Shown: positions 53,633 through 61,538 of the stretch, one piece after another
Position numbering within the stretch: the stretch's first letter is position 1
Layout of the letters: each line of letters begins with the position of its first letter
Notes under the pieces: model-generated
Told to the model about the DNA's origin: nothing
The model's input: the letters and a program-made list of their open reading frames with translations, nothing else
Databases searched by the model: none
From: Pseudobutyrivibrio sp. OR37
Lineage (GTDB): Bacteria; Bacillota; Clostridia; Lachnospirales; Lachnospiraceae
DNA length: 61,538 nt
Direction of reading: 5' to 3'
Assembly (NCBI RefSeq): GCF_900113655.1
Contig: NZ_FOQF01000023.1
Span: 1 to 61,538 of the forward strand
Made by a program: the position numbers and the translations under genes

Positions 53633-53680
53633 ATACACCTTCATTGTAGGAAAAGGAAACTGCAAAGGAGGTGTATTTTT
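53633..53680 (+). promoter_or_regulatory. expression platform: ribosome-site-sequestering hairpin
   Basis: ATACACCT (53633-53640) pairs with AGGTGTAT (53669-53676), covering half of the AAAGGAGG ribosome site (53664-53671) of folT. Six or more T follow, so it can act as a terminator, a translational block, or both when folate is abundant. Confidence 0.7.
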
Positions 53681-53681
53681 T

Positions 53682-54200
53682 ATGAAAAAACTTATGAACA
53701 CAAGAACACTTACACTTGCAGCTATGCTTACAGCCATCGGCATTGTGCTGGGCTTCTTTAAGCTACCAATCAATCAGCTGATTGAAATCAGATTTGGTTC
53801 CCTGCCAATCGCATTAGCAGGTATGCTGTTTGGACCAGGCGTTGCAGGTGTAGTAGGCGCCATCACAGATATCGGAGGATATTTGGTTAAGCCTACAGGC
53901 CCATTTTTCCCTGGCTTTACTATCAGTGGAATAGTAAGTGGAATCATTTTTGGATTAATGCTTCACGGTAAGAAATGTACATTGCCTAGAATTTTTGCAG
54001 CTCAGGTAGTACACACCTTTATTGTAGGCGTAGTCATGAACAGCTACTGGCTCAGCCTTCTTTATCTAAAGAACGGCTATCTTGCAGCAATCGTTACACG
54101 TCTTCCAAAGGAGCTTATCATGATTCCTGTGTACACCGTGCTTATGTATGCAGTTCTTAATTCACTTGAAAAGGTAGGAATAAAGAGATTAGCAGTATGA
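53682..54200 (+). CDS. folT: folate ECF transporter S component FolT
   Basis: A 172-residue membrane protein with about six helices. LTLAAMLTAIGIVLGFF, EIRFGSLPIALAGMLFGPG, GAITDIGGYLVKP and FFPGFTISGIVSGIIFGL match the FolT family. It binds folate and docks with the shared ECF energising module encoded elsewhere. The upstream THF riboswitch confirms the substrate. Its end overlaps folC by four bases. Confidence 0.94.
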   Translation: MKKLMNTRTLTLAAMLTAIGIVLGFFKLPINQLIEIRFGSLPIALAGMLFGPGVAGVVGAITDIGGYLVKPTGPFFPGFTISGIVSGIIFGLMLHGKKCTLPRIFAAQVVHTFIVGVVMNSYWLSLLYLKNGYLAAIVTRLPKELIMIPVYTVLMYAVLNSLEKVGIKRLAV

Positions 54201-55483
54201 TGAAATATAGCTATGATGAGGCATTGAATTTTTTCAAGAGTATGCCACATTTCATGCCGCCAAAGGATGGCAGCAGTGGAAAGGATATGTTTTCGCTGGA
54301 TGCGGAGCTGGCACTTCTAGAAAAGCTTAACAGGCCTCAGGATAAACTTAAATATGTGCATATAGCCGGAACCAATGGAAAGGGTTCCACCACTACATAT
54401 TTGGCTAATATTTTAAATGAGGCATCCGTTGTTACGGGTGCCTTTACTTCACCATTTTTATATCGATATAACGAAATGTTTAGGGTGAATGGCAATGATA
54501 TTTCTGATGAAGATTTTGCAGATGTGTTTTCTCAGGTTAAGCCTTCTTATGATGAGTTGTCAGCTGAAGGGATTTTTGTTAGCGAATATGAATTCCTGAC
54601 AGTAATGGCCTTCATTTATTTTATTAAGATGGACTGTGAGCTGGTGCTGCTGGAAGTGAGCATGGGTGGCAGAATGGACACTACTAATGTGATTCCAGCA
54701 CCACTTGTGTCTGTAATCACTCCAATCAGTTATGATCACATGACTATTCTTGGGAATACGCTAACTGATATTGCTGCTGAAAAAGCTGGGATAATAAAGC
54801 CTGGAACTACAGTGGTGAGTGCAGTGCAGGAACGAGAGGTTGAACAGGTGCTTGAAGAAGTATGCGCAAAACAATCAGTCAGCCTTGAAATTGTAAAAGC
54901 AAGCCAAATAATTAATAGAGATATACACGGACAGAGATTTATTACATCAGATGGCATGGAGTATGAAACTACTATGCTTGGTACCTATCAGATAGACAAT
55001 GCAGCAGTTGCTATAGCAGCAGCAAGAACGCTGTTCGCCCTAGGTTATCCAATTAGTGAAGAAGCTATAGCAGAAGGTATCGCAAATACGAAGTGGTTTG
55101 GAAGATTCACCCTGCTTTCAGACGACCCTCCTGTAATAATAGACGGAGGCCATAACAGACAAGGAGCCACAGTCCTTCGCCAGTCCTTAGAAGAATACTT
55201 CCCAGGCAAGAAGATTACATTCGTACTTGGCATCCTAGCCGACAAGGAAGTAGACATCATCCTAGACACACTGCTTCCTATTGCAGATAAGTGCTACACT
55301 GTAGCCGTTCCAAACCCTCGAACCATGCCACCAGAAAAGCTAGCAGAGATGATAAGCTCAAGAGGCGTGGATGCAGTCGTACTCGGTGCTGATGTGACAC
55401 TTGATAGCATCAAGGAAAAAGCAGATGTAGTCTGTATTGCAGGCTCACTATATCTAATATCACAAATAAATAATATTACCTAG
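54197..55483 (+). CDS. folC: folylpolyglutamate/dihydrofolate synthase FolC
   Basis: A 428-residue Mur-ligase-type enzyme with the ATP loop VHIAGTNGKGSTTTYLANIL, the folate-binding TGAFTSPFLYRYNEMFRVNG, EVSMGGRMDTTNV and a C-terminal domain with IIDGGHNRQGA. It adds glutamates to imported folates and so traps them in the cell, which explains its place in one operon with folT. Two adjacent ATG codons (54197 and 54200) are possible starts. Confidence 0.94.
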   Translation: MMKYSYDEALNFFKSMPHFMPPKDGSSGKDMFSLDAELALLEKLNRPQDKLKYVHIAGTNGKGSTTTYLANILNEASVVTGAFTSPFLYRYNEMFRVNGNDISDEDFADVFSQVKPSYDELSAEGIFVSEYEFLTVMAFIYFIKMDCELVLLEVSMGGRMDTTNVIPAPLVSVITPISYDHMTILGNTLTDIAAEKAGIIKPGTTVVSAVQEREVEQVLEEVCAKQSVSLEIVKASQIINRDIHGQRFITSDGMEYETTMLGTYQIDNAAVAIAAARTLFALGYPISEEAIAEGIANTKWFGRFTLLSDDPPVIIDGGHNRQGATVLRQSLEEYFPGKKITFVLGILADKEVDIILDTLLPIADKCYTVAVPNPRTMPPEKLAEMISSRGVDAVVLGADVTLDSIKEKADVVCIAGSLYLISQINNIT

Positions 55484-55484
55484 G

Positions 55485-55530
55485 TTGACATGCCTAACCA
55501 GAAAACTTAAAATTAAAAGAGTTTTAAGTT
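55485..55530 (+). promoter_or_regulatory. promoter and leader hairpin of the phosphoglucomutase gene
   Basis: TTGACA (55485-55490), 17 bases, TAAAAT (55508-55513) is close to the sigma-A consensus. AACTTAAAA (55504-55512) and TTTTAAGTT (55522-55530) form an inverted repeat overlapping the -10 box, a possible operator or leader stem. Confidence 0.7.
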
Positions 55531-55551
55531 GAAAACAAGGAGATGAATATT

Positions 55552-57234
55552 ATGTACAATGATGATTATAAGCGCTGGTTAGCAGCGGATTTAGATGATC
55601 CAGATTTAAAGCCAGAGCTCACAAAGATTGAGGGAAATGACGAAGAAATCAAGGATAGATTTGCAGTAGCACTTGCTTTTGGTACTGCTGGTCTTCGTGG
55701 TGTGCTTGGTGCAGGTACAAATAGAATGAACGTATATGTAGTACGTCAGGCTACACAGGGACTTGCAAACTGGGTTAAGACTCAGGGCGGCAATCAGACA
55801 GTTGCTATCAGCTATGATAGCCGTATCAAGAGCGATGTTTTCGCTAAGGCTGCAGCTGGTGTTCTTGCTGCTAATGGTATCAATGTTCGTATTTACGATG
55901 CACTTATGCCAGTTCCAGCACTTTCATTTGCTACTAGATACTATAATTGTAATGCAGGTATCATGGTTACAGCTTCACACAACCCTGCTAAATATAATGG
56001 ATACAAGGCTTACGGTCCAGACGGATGCCAGATGACAGATGATGCAGCAGCTATCGTATATGCTGAGATTCAGAAGACAGATGTCCTCACAGGTGCAAAG
56101 GTCATGTCTTTCGCTGAGGGTGTTGAGAAGGGACTTATCAAGTTCGTTGGCGATGATTGCAAGAACGCATTCTACGCAGCAATCGAAGAGCGTCAGGTTC
56201 GTCCAGGTCTTTGCAAGACAGCTGGTCTTAAGCTTGTTTACAGCCCACTTAACGGTTCTGGTTTAGTTCCAGTTACACGTGTTCTTAACGATATTGGTAT
56301 CACAGATATCACAATCGTTCCTGAACAGGAATATCCAAACGGATACTTCACAACATGTAGCTATCCAAACCCAGAAATCTTCGAGGCACTTGAGCTTGGT
56401 CTTGAGCTTGCTAAGAAAGAGGGCGCAGATTTAATGCTTGCTACTGACCCAGATGCAGACCGTGTTGGTATCGCTATGAAGTGTCCAGACGGAAGCTATG
56501 AGCTTGTTTCTGGTAACGAGGTTGGTGTACTTCTTCTTGATTACATTGCAGCAGGACGTATCGAAAAGGGCACAATGCCAAAGAACCCTGTAGCAGTTAA
56601 ATCAATCGTTTCTACACCACTTGCAGATGCAGTTGCAGAGCACTACGGCGTAGAGCTTCGTTCAGTTCTTACAGGCTTTAAGTGGATTGGTGATCAGATT
56701 GCTGGTCTTGAGGCTGATGGAGAAGTAGATAGATTCATCTTCGGTTTCGAGGAGTCTTACGGATATCTTGCTGGTCCTTACGTACGTGATAAGGATGCAG
56801 TTATCGGTTCAATGCTTATCTGCGAGATGGCTGCTTACTACCGCAGCATCGGAAGCTCTATCAAGCAGCGTCTTGAGGAGATTTACGCTGAGTATGGCCG
56901 TTACCTCAACAAGGTAGATTCATTTGAATTCCCAGGCCTTTCAGGTATGGATACAATGGCAGGCATCATGAGCCAGCTTCGCGAGAACCCACCAAAGGAT
57001 ATCGCAGGCATCGCTGTAACAAAGGTTACAGATTACAAGAACACAGCTGAGACAGGTCTTCCTTCAGCAAACGTTCTTATTTATGGTCTTGAGAATGGAT
57101 GCACAGTTGTTGTTCGTCCTTCAGGTACAGAGCCAAAGATTAAGACTTACTTCACAACAAAGGGTAAGGATCTTGCTGAGGCACAGGCTATGAAGGATAA
57201 GCTTGCAGAAGCTCTTAAGCCACTATTTAGCTAA
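55552..57234 (+). CDS. phosphoglucomutase/phosphomannomutase
   Basis: A 560-residue alpha-D-phosphohexomutase. The phosphoserine loop TASHNPAKYNGYK (Ser142), metal loop DPDADRVG, sugar-binding FGFEESYGYL and phosphate-binding RPSGTEPKIKTY are all present. It interconverts hexose 1- and 6-phosphates for glycogen, nucleotide-sugar and galactose metabolism. ATG 55552 lies nine bases after AAGGAG; an ATG at 55543 abuts that site. Strong codon bias indicates high expression. Confidence 0.93.
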   Translation: MYNDDYKRWLAADLDDPDLKPELTKIEGNDEEIKDRFAVALAFGTAGLRGVLGAGTNRMNVYVVRQATQGLANWVKTQGGNQTVAISYDSRIKSDVFAKAAAGVLAANGINVRIYDALMPVPALSFATRYYNCNAGIMVTASHNPAKYNGYKAYGPDGCQMTDDAAAIVYAEIQKTDVLTGAKVMSFAEGVEKGLIKFVGDDCKNAFYAAIEERQVRPGLCKTAGLKLVYSPLNGSGLVPVTRVLNDIGITDITIVPEQEYPNGYFTTCSYPNPEIFEALELGLELAKKEGADLMLATDPDADRVGIAMKCPDGSYELVSGNEVGVLLLDYIAAGRIEKGTMPKNPVAVKSIVSTPLADAVAEHYGVELRSVLTGFKWIGDQIAGLEADGEVDRFIFGFEESYGYLAGPYVRDKDAVIGSMLICEMAAYYRSIGSSIKQRLEEIYAEYGRYLNKVDSFEFPGLSGMDTMAGIMSQLRENPPKDIAGIAVTKVTDYKNTAETGLPSANVLIYGLENGCTVVVRPSGTEPKIKTYFTTKGKDLAEAQAMKDKLAEALKPLFS

Positions 57235-57240
57235 AAAATT

Positions 57241-57816
57241 ATGAAAGAATTAGATGAGAGATACAGCACAGCGGAGGAGGCTATTATAGGAGCCTTCCTC
57301 CTGCTGAGTAAAGAAAAGCAATTTGAAAAAATCACCGTGGCCGATGTGGTCAAGAAATCAGGGGTGGTTCGAAGCACATTTTACAATCATTATGAGAATG
57401 TGCCAGCTTTGATTTGCGCTGCAGAAGACAAAACCATAAATGATATTTTTCAATTGATGGAGAGCTTTCATCCAAAGGATGACCATCAGCTGTGTCATTC
57501 ATATTTTCTGGCGATTTGCAATTACACCAAGGATAATCCCTTTTTAACCAGCTTATTGCACAGTCCAAGAGGGGATAGCTTCCTTGAAAAGGCCATGCTT
57601 ATGTTTCATCGTTATGTTAATAGGGTAAGCGAAAACGATGCCATCATAATTGGCGATAAACAGCGCTTTTCTTATTACATAGCAGCAACAATCGGAATAA
57701 ATCTTGGTGTCCTCCATAAGTGGACAGCAGAGGATTGCAAAACAGCTCCAGAAGAAATAGCTGATATTTTAACAACCGTTTTCTTAAATGGAGTACTTCC
57801 ATTTATGGTATCTTAA
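57241..57816 (+). CDS. TetR-family regulator
   Basis: A 191-residue protein with an N-terminal TetR HTH (EKITVADVVKKSGVVRSTFYN then HYENVPALI) and a helical C-terminal ligand domain. It starts six bases after phosphoglucomutase and is probably cotranscribed with it, yet it is convergent with, and overlaps by four bases, the ligase gene of the condensation/carrier/ligase set. Either group could be its target. Ligand unknown. Confidence 0.85.
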   Translation: MKELDERYSTAEEAIIGAFLLLSKEKQFEKITVADVVKKSGVVRSTFYNHYENVPALICAAEDKTINDIFQLMESFHPKDDHQLCHSYFLAICNYTKDNPFLTSLLHSPRGDSFLEKAMLMFHRYVNRVSENDAIIIGDKQRFSYYIAATIGINLGVLHKWTAEDCKTAPEEIADILTTVFLNGVLPFMVS

Positions 57817-59342
57817 GCTATTTCAGTTCGTTTGATTTTTCCAGTAGTATTTCTAATAAAAGGCTCAGTCCTAATTACTAGACTAGTGATATGTCGGTAG
57901 CTAGGCTGGGCTTTATTATATTTATCAATAAAATCCTGAAGCGTTCTGTTGATATCTGCAGGTGCCATAAGCTTCCTTTGTGCATAATCCATATCTGGAT
58001 ATATGTGAGCGGTAAGCCCTGTATTGTTGCCTGATATGATAACCTCAGACACCAAAGGGTTCAAAGCAATTCTATTTTCTATCTCTTCAGGAGAAATGTT
58101 TTCCCCATTTGACATAATGATAAGATTTTTAACACGTCCGTTGATAAATAGATAGCCATCCTCATCTATGTAGCCCTTGTCACCAGTGTGCAGCCATCCA
58201 TCGGTAAATACAGCACGGGTTTCAGATGGCATTTCAAAATAGCCTTTCATAACGCTGGTGCCACGCACCATAATTTCGTCGTTTTCGATTTTGATTTCGA
58301 TGTTGTCCAGTGGCTTTCCAATGGAACCAGGCTTGTGGCAATCAGGAGTGTTGGTGGTGATTACAGGAGAGCATTCCGACATTCCATAGCCTTCCAATAT
58401 ATCAACATCATATTTTTTAAACTCTTCAATATAAAACGGATCAAGATGGGCACCGCCGGTGAAGATGATTCGCAAGTTACCGCCAAATACATTTTGTTTA
58501 ACAGCCTCCACAGGTGCAGCAGGATTAGCGGACAATCTTTTATAAATAGATTCAATCATCAGTGGCACCATAAGGATTACCTCTGGTTTGAAGATGCTCA
58601 TATTTCTAACCAAATGCATGAATGAATCGTTTATGCATAAGATAGAGCCCAATGAAAATCCCTTTAGCCAGTCCATAACAAGGCAGTAGGCGTGGTGGAT
58701 TGGAAGTACGCTCATCATTACGCAGCCAGGGTCCACCTGGTAATGAACGTTTGCCACATTGTCGAAAAGATTTTTCTGGGTGAGCATTACGCCCTTGCTT
58801 TTTCCAGTGGTGCCAGAGGTGAAGATGATTGTGGCAAGGTCATTTGGCGCTGACGCCTTAACATCAACGGAGGTATTGCCCAGGTTCATAAGCTCTGCCA
58901 ATGCACCAATCTGTCCATTTTGAACAAATTGATCGTAGGAGTCGTTCAAAAGCCAAATCTGTTTAAGGTTAGGACATAGCTTAAGAGCCTGTTCGGCCAG
59001 TCCAATCAGCCTTGGACTTAAGAATAAAACCTTGGTATGAGAGCGGTTTAATAAATCAATCAAATCCTCTGCTGGCAACAGTGCATCAAGGGGTACTGCC
59101 ACATTATCGCCAGTTACAATGGCTAGATAGCTGGCAACCCACTGGACGCTGGTTTCACCAATCAGTGCCACATGGTCAGATGATATGCCAGTTTTAGCCA
59201 GCCCGCCACGAATTAAGCGAATCATTTTATCAAGGCTGTCGTAGGTAACCTCCTTGATTTCCTTTTTATCTAAATATCTAATTGCTGTCAGCTGCTTGTA
59301 AGATTTGGCAGCATTTTCCCAAAGTGTACGCAAATTATCCAT
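57813..59342 (-). CDS. AMP-dependent acyl/amino acid ligase of the stand-alone trio
   Basis: A 509-residue ANL-superfamily enzyme. Core motifs: TIIFTSGTTGKSKG (171-184), LEGYGMSECSPVI, WLHTGDKGYIDEDGYLFINGR, SNGENISPEEIENRI and the catalytic Lys in TTGKIKRTE at the C-terminus. It should activate a carboxylate as an adenylate and load it on the adjacent carrier protein, whose stop overlaps its start by one base (TAATG). Whether the substrate is a fatty acid or an amino acid cannot be decided; the general architecture is closer to acyl-CoA synthetases. Confidence 0.88.
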   Translation of the reverse strand: MDNLRTLWENAAKSYKQLTAIRYLDKKEIKEVTYDSLDKMIRLIRGGLAKTGISSDHVALIGETSVQWVASYLAIVTGDNVAVPLDALLPAEDLIDLLNRSHTKVLFLSPRLIGLAEQALKLCPNLKQIWLLNDSYDQFVQNGQIGALAELMNLGNTSVDVKASAPNDLATIIFTSGTTGKSKGVMLTQKNLFDNVANVHYQVDPGCVMMSVLPIHHAYCLVMDWLKGFSLGSILCINDSFMHLVRNMSIFKPEVILMVPLMIESIYKRLSANPAAPVEAVKQNVFGGNLRIIFTGGAHLDPFYIEEFKKYDVDILEGYGMSECSPVITTNTPDCHKPGSIGKPLDNIEIKIENDEIMVRGTSVMKGYFEMPSETRAVFTDGWLHTGDKGYIDEDGYLFINGRVKNLIIMSNGENISPEEIENRIALNPLVSEVIISGNNTGLTAHIYPDMDYAQRKLMAPADINRTLQDFIDKYNKAQPSYRHITSLVIRTEPFIRNTTGKIKRTEIA

Positions 59343-59581
59343 TATGATGCCTCCTGTAAATCCTGAATCATTGAAAGAGCCTCGTCGATAGTGCGAATAT
59401 TTACGATACGCTCCTGCTGAAGCTCAATATCAAATTCGTCCTCCAATTCTCCTAAAAATGACATGAAATCAAGAGAACTAAAATCCAAATCTTCTCTGAA
59501 TCGGCTGTCTCCCTTCAGATTATCAGGTGAAACCTGGCAGTACTGTGAAACTAATTCCTTAAACTGTTTTTCCATTGACAT
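59342..59581 (-). CDS. stand-alone acyl/peptidyl carrier protein
   Basis: A 79-residue carrier protein with the phosphopantetheine attachment motif DFSSLDFMSFL (Ser36 before Leu37), preceded by SRFREDLDF and followed by the acidic ELEDEFDIEL helix. It is distinct from a housekeeping AcpP by sequence and context. The start at 59581 is used because GGAGGG lies upstream; a longer reading from 59596 would begin within that site. It sits between the ligase and the condensation-like gene in one operon. Confidence 0.92.
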   Translation of the reverse strand: MSMEKQFKELVSQYCQVSPDNLKGDSRFREDLDFSSLDFMSFLGELEDEFDIELQQERIVNIRTIDEALSMIQDLQEAS

Positions 59582-59601
59582 AACTAATCCCTCCACTTCG
59601 T

Positions 59602-60984
59602 TTATACGATATTTATAATTTCTCCAATAGTAAGATTTGGCTGCTCCACTCCTCTAAAGATTATTCGCATTAGATAATAGTTGAAAAGCTCCACCTGTTT
59701 TTCTGTCAGGTCTGCCACCTGATAATGATATGAAAAATTCATTCCGCCATCTTCTGTGTGAGACACAGTCAGATACATCTTTTTGGTGGCAGCACCGTTT
59801 GCAAACCATTTGCAATACATAGGAATGTCTGTTAGATATGGGTTTTCCATCTTCACAGGAAGAGGCTGATAGGTGAGATAGCAGCTTTCGTAGGTTGTGT
59901 TCTTTGGCGTGCCATATCTTTTTTCAATCTCCTCATAAATCAAATCCGGGTCGTAGTTGGAATGCATGTAGATTTGATTTTGCATGTTTTGAATTTGATA
60001 AGCAGCCTCCAGAAAATCTGTGTCATCTTCAATCACGGTGCGGCAAGGGAACATTATGGTTCGGCTTCCGCCGGAGGTCCACTCATCGTGAGTAGACCTG
60101 CGGGAAATAAAATTCTGTATGGAAATATCCTTTTGCCCATTGTTCACCTTTGAAAGATATGTGCGGATGCCAAGCAGTAGAAGATTTGTCATGGAAAGCT
60201 GATGGTTTTGGCAAAAATCAAACAGCTGCTTTGCCCCATCCGCTTCCAGCTTATAATCCTTCACCTCAACGAAAAGATTTCTAAGCTCAATATCTGCACA
60301 ATTGAGAGCGGGGTTATTATGGGCGCGCCTTGAGGCCGCGAGTGTAGCTGGGCCTGCAATATCACTGTAGATAGGCTCGCCCCATTTATCTATTAAATCA
60401 TCCCAAAACTTTTTATCTTTTAAAAAGCGCTTCTCATTTGAGGCCTTTTTCAAATCGTTTTGAAGAACTGTTTCATAATCTGCCAAATCTGCAGGAAGAG
60501 GGGCATCGAATCTGAAATGTGTGTAGAGAGACATAATGTCGTTTGTAAGAACTGTCACCCCGCAGGAATCGATAAGCCTGTGATCCATGTGTAGGAAAAA
60601 TCCATTGTAGCCATCGGGAAGCTTCATTAGAAAGATTTCAAACATAGGAATATCATCACCATCGAAGGTGTTGTAGGCCCAGGACTGCATTGTCTCATCC
60701 GCCTTATCCATGGTCATATCAGATAAATCCTTCAGTGGAATATCGTAATTTTCGTCCTCTGAAAGATATTGAAGAATATCACCATTTTTATCAGGCTTTG
60801 TAAATCGCACTCGCATACAGCCGTAGCGTTTAATCTCCAGCTGAATACATTTTTTCAGCAAATCAAAATCCAGATTAGCCTGCAAGGATGCAACAATGCT
60901 TAGGCCAGAAACCTGCTGCGTACCGTATTTACGAATCCAGTTGTAGTGCATTTTCTGCGCCGGGGTAAGTGGGTATTTTTTCAT
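59602..60984 (-). CDS. stand-alone NRPS condensation-domain-like acyltransferase
   Basis: A 460-residue protein of the condensation/PapA/WS-DGAT superfamily. The start YPLTPAQKMHYNWIRKYGT is a typical condensation C1 motif. The active-site motif is FLHMDHRLIDSCGV, with His135 and Asp139 of HxxxD kept, although the first His of the usual HHxxxDG is Asp and the final Gly is Ser. FISRRSTHDE and RTIMFPCRT lie in the C-terminal half. It would join a carrier-bound acyl group to an amine or alcohol. GGAG precedes the ATG; the gene leads the operon. Confidence 0.85.
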   Translation of the reverse strand: MKKYPLTPAQKMHYNWIRKYGTQQVSGLSIVASLQANLDFDLLKKCIQLEIKRYGCMRVRFTKPDKNGDILQYLSEDENYDIPLKDLSDMTMDKADETMQSWAYNTFDGDDIPMFEIFLMKLPDGYNGFFLHMDHRLIDSCGVTVLTNDIMSLYTHFRFDAPLPADLADYETVLQNDLKKASNEKRFLKDKKFWDDLIDKWGEPIYSDIAGPATLAASRRAHNNPALNCADIELRNLFVEVKDYKLEADGAKQLFDFCQNHQLSMTNLLLLGIRTYLSKVNNGQKDISIQNFISRRSTHDEWTSGGSRTIMFPCRTVIEDDTDFLEAAYQIQNMQNQIYMHSNYDPDLIYEEIEKRYGTPKNTTYESCYLTYQPLPVKMENPYLTDIPMYCKWFANGAATKKMYLTVSHTEDGGMNFSYHYQVADLTEKQVELFNYYLMRIIFRGVEQPNLTIGEIINIV

Positions 60985-61092
60985 AACTTCATCTCCATCA
61001 TTTTTGTTTTAAAGGAAGTTAACACATTTGAAATGGCAATACTAGAGACTAGAAGACTTATTAAACAAAACGAAAGAAAGTGTCCACGACAT

Positions 61093-61098
61093 ATCATA
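61093..61098 (-). promoter_or_regulatory. possible extended -10 promoter of the trio operon
   Basis: On the minus strand TGTGTATGAT places TATGAT at 61098-61093 with an upstream TG, about 110 bases before the start of the condensation-like gene. No good -35 box is visible. Confidence 0.35.
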
Positions 61099-61132
61099 CA
61101 CATCCCCTAAAAATGTTCGATAACACCAAATA

Positions 61133-61160
61133 TTGACACATTTTTGGTAATGAGTATGAT
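61133..61160 (+). promoter_or_regulatory. predicted promoter pointing right
   Basis: TTGACA (61133-61138), 16 bases, TATGAT (61155-61160). It faces the right-hand insertion sequence and no gene on the + strand follows it in the window, so it may be an outward remnant, drive a short RNA, or be fortuitous. The 340-base stretch from 60985 to 61324 otherwise holds only short inverted repeats (ATTGCG/CGCAAT near 61194-61224, CGCGC/GCGCG at 61247-61260, GACTTA/TAAGTC near 61309-61324). Confidence 0.45.
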
Positions 61161-61324
61161 TAAACATAGGGGTTAATAAAGATTATTAGGTAATTGCGAA
61201 ACTCGCTGATGCTCGTCCGCAATCTTGATTATAAAATCGGATATTTCGCGCATAGGCGCGGAATTACTTTTGAAAGATAATTTTAGGCGCACTAAATAAG
61301 CCTGACTTATGAAGTTGGTAAGTC

Positions 61325-61538
61325 CTAAGCGATTAAAGGTTTCAGGCTACGGACAAATTCATGGTGGTTAATTTTATCAGCCAAAATGACAGTTACAAGC
61401 TGAGTTATTCCAGCAAGTATCAGATCAGCATGAAGAGTTTTTTCGTTTTGAGTTCTGCGTCCAGCAAGGCAAAGGTTTTCTTTGATGTGATTAATGTCTC
61501 GCTCAACCGCGGTCCTAATTTTATAAGTTGATTCCCAT
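61325..61538 (-). CDS. DDE-type transposase, C-terminal fragment cut by the window edge
   Basis: The last 70 codons of a transposase read leftward from the window edge to a TAG at 61325-61327. The fragment begins WESTYKIRTAVERDINHIKE and continues NLCLAGRRTQNEKTLHADL and LILAGITQLVTVILADKI. YKIRTAVERDINHIK with its Glu fits the final acidic region of DDE transposases of the IS4/IS1182-like type. The first part of the gene lies outside the window, so intactness is unknown. Confidence 0.8.
   Translation of the reverse strand, partial: WESTYKIRTAVERDINHIKENLCLAGRRTQNEKTLHADLILAGITQLVTVILADKINHHEFVRSLKPLIA

Noticed and set aside
53430-53681. T-box leader before folT
   Set aside because: There is no T-box consensus or specifier loop, and the GTTAAGTG, ACGAA and CCGCGG elements fit a THF aptamer.
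57813-59581. DltA-DltC (D-alanylation) interpretation of the ligase and carrier genes
   Set aside because: No DltB-type MBOAT or DltD gene is present, and the third gene is a condensation-like protein.
1-61538. tRNA, rRNA genes and CRISPR arrays
   Set aside because: No cloverleaf-like sequence, rRNA segment or regularly spaced repeat was seen in any intergenic region by eye; a tRNA scan would settle this.

Overview
The window looks like a chromosomal segment from an anaerobic, saccharolytic member of the Firmicutes, most likely Lachnospiraceae close to Butyrivibrio or Pseudobutyrivibrio (inferred from gene content and AT-rich codon use, not from a marker gene). It carries rubrerythrin, a phosphoketolase, LuxS, ECF transporter S components, two CUT1 sugar importers without their own ATPase, and very large membrane-anchored polysaccharide-processing proteins. 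Two insertion-sequence fragments frame it: an IS110-family transposase at the left edge and the 3' end of a second, unrelated transposase at the right edge.

Layout. 0-9.7 kb is mixed housekeeping: IS110 transposase, an S41-type peptidase, a DUF4430 protein with an ECF S component, YbaK, small and large membrane proteins, a LytTR regulator with a toastrack membrane protein, a UvrD-like helicase and rubrerythrin. 9.7-12.2 kb holds a PHP phosphatase and an APC permease. 12.2-23 kb is sugar cluster I: AraC regulator, GH36 alpha-galactosidase, binding protein, two permeases and a 1425-residue surface glycoside hydrolase. 23-36 kb holds an alanine/Na+ symporter, an MFS exporter overlapping an XRE/TPR regulator, a DUF4160 pair, a two-gene SufC/SufB-like system, a ferredoxin-type aldo/keto reductase, a DJ-1 protein, LuxS, MTA/SAH nucleosidase and phosphoketolase.

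36.1-51.8 kb is sugar cluster II: YesM/YesN-type histidine kinase and response regulator, a binding protein coupled to them, a complete second importer (binding protein plus two permeases), a GH127 beta-L-arabinofuranosidase and a 1986-residue DUF5695 surface protein. 52-53.4 kb is an uncharacterised DUF4869/P-loop pair. 53.4-55.5 kb is a tetrahydrofolate riboswitch controlling folT-folC. 55.5-57.8 kb is phosphoglucomutase and a TetR regulator. 57.8-61 kb, on the minus strand, is a compact three-gene set of stand-alone condensation-like protein, carrier protein and AMP-dependent ligase.

How it fits together (inference): clusters I and II look like import and hydrolysis systems for arabinose- and galactose-containing plant glycans such as arabinogalactan or extensin side chains. 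Arabinose from cluster II could enter the phosphoketolase route, whose gene lies directly upstream of the cluster II sensor. The most unusual items are the condensation/carrier/ligase trio, the DUF4869/P-loop pair, a repeated hairpin family with a shared internal-loop signature, a 21-bp stem that buries the ribosome binding site of the cluster II binding protein, a perfect 23-bp operator before the phosphoketolase gene, and a possible bridge RNA beside the IS110 transposase.
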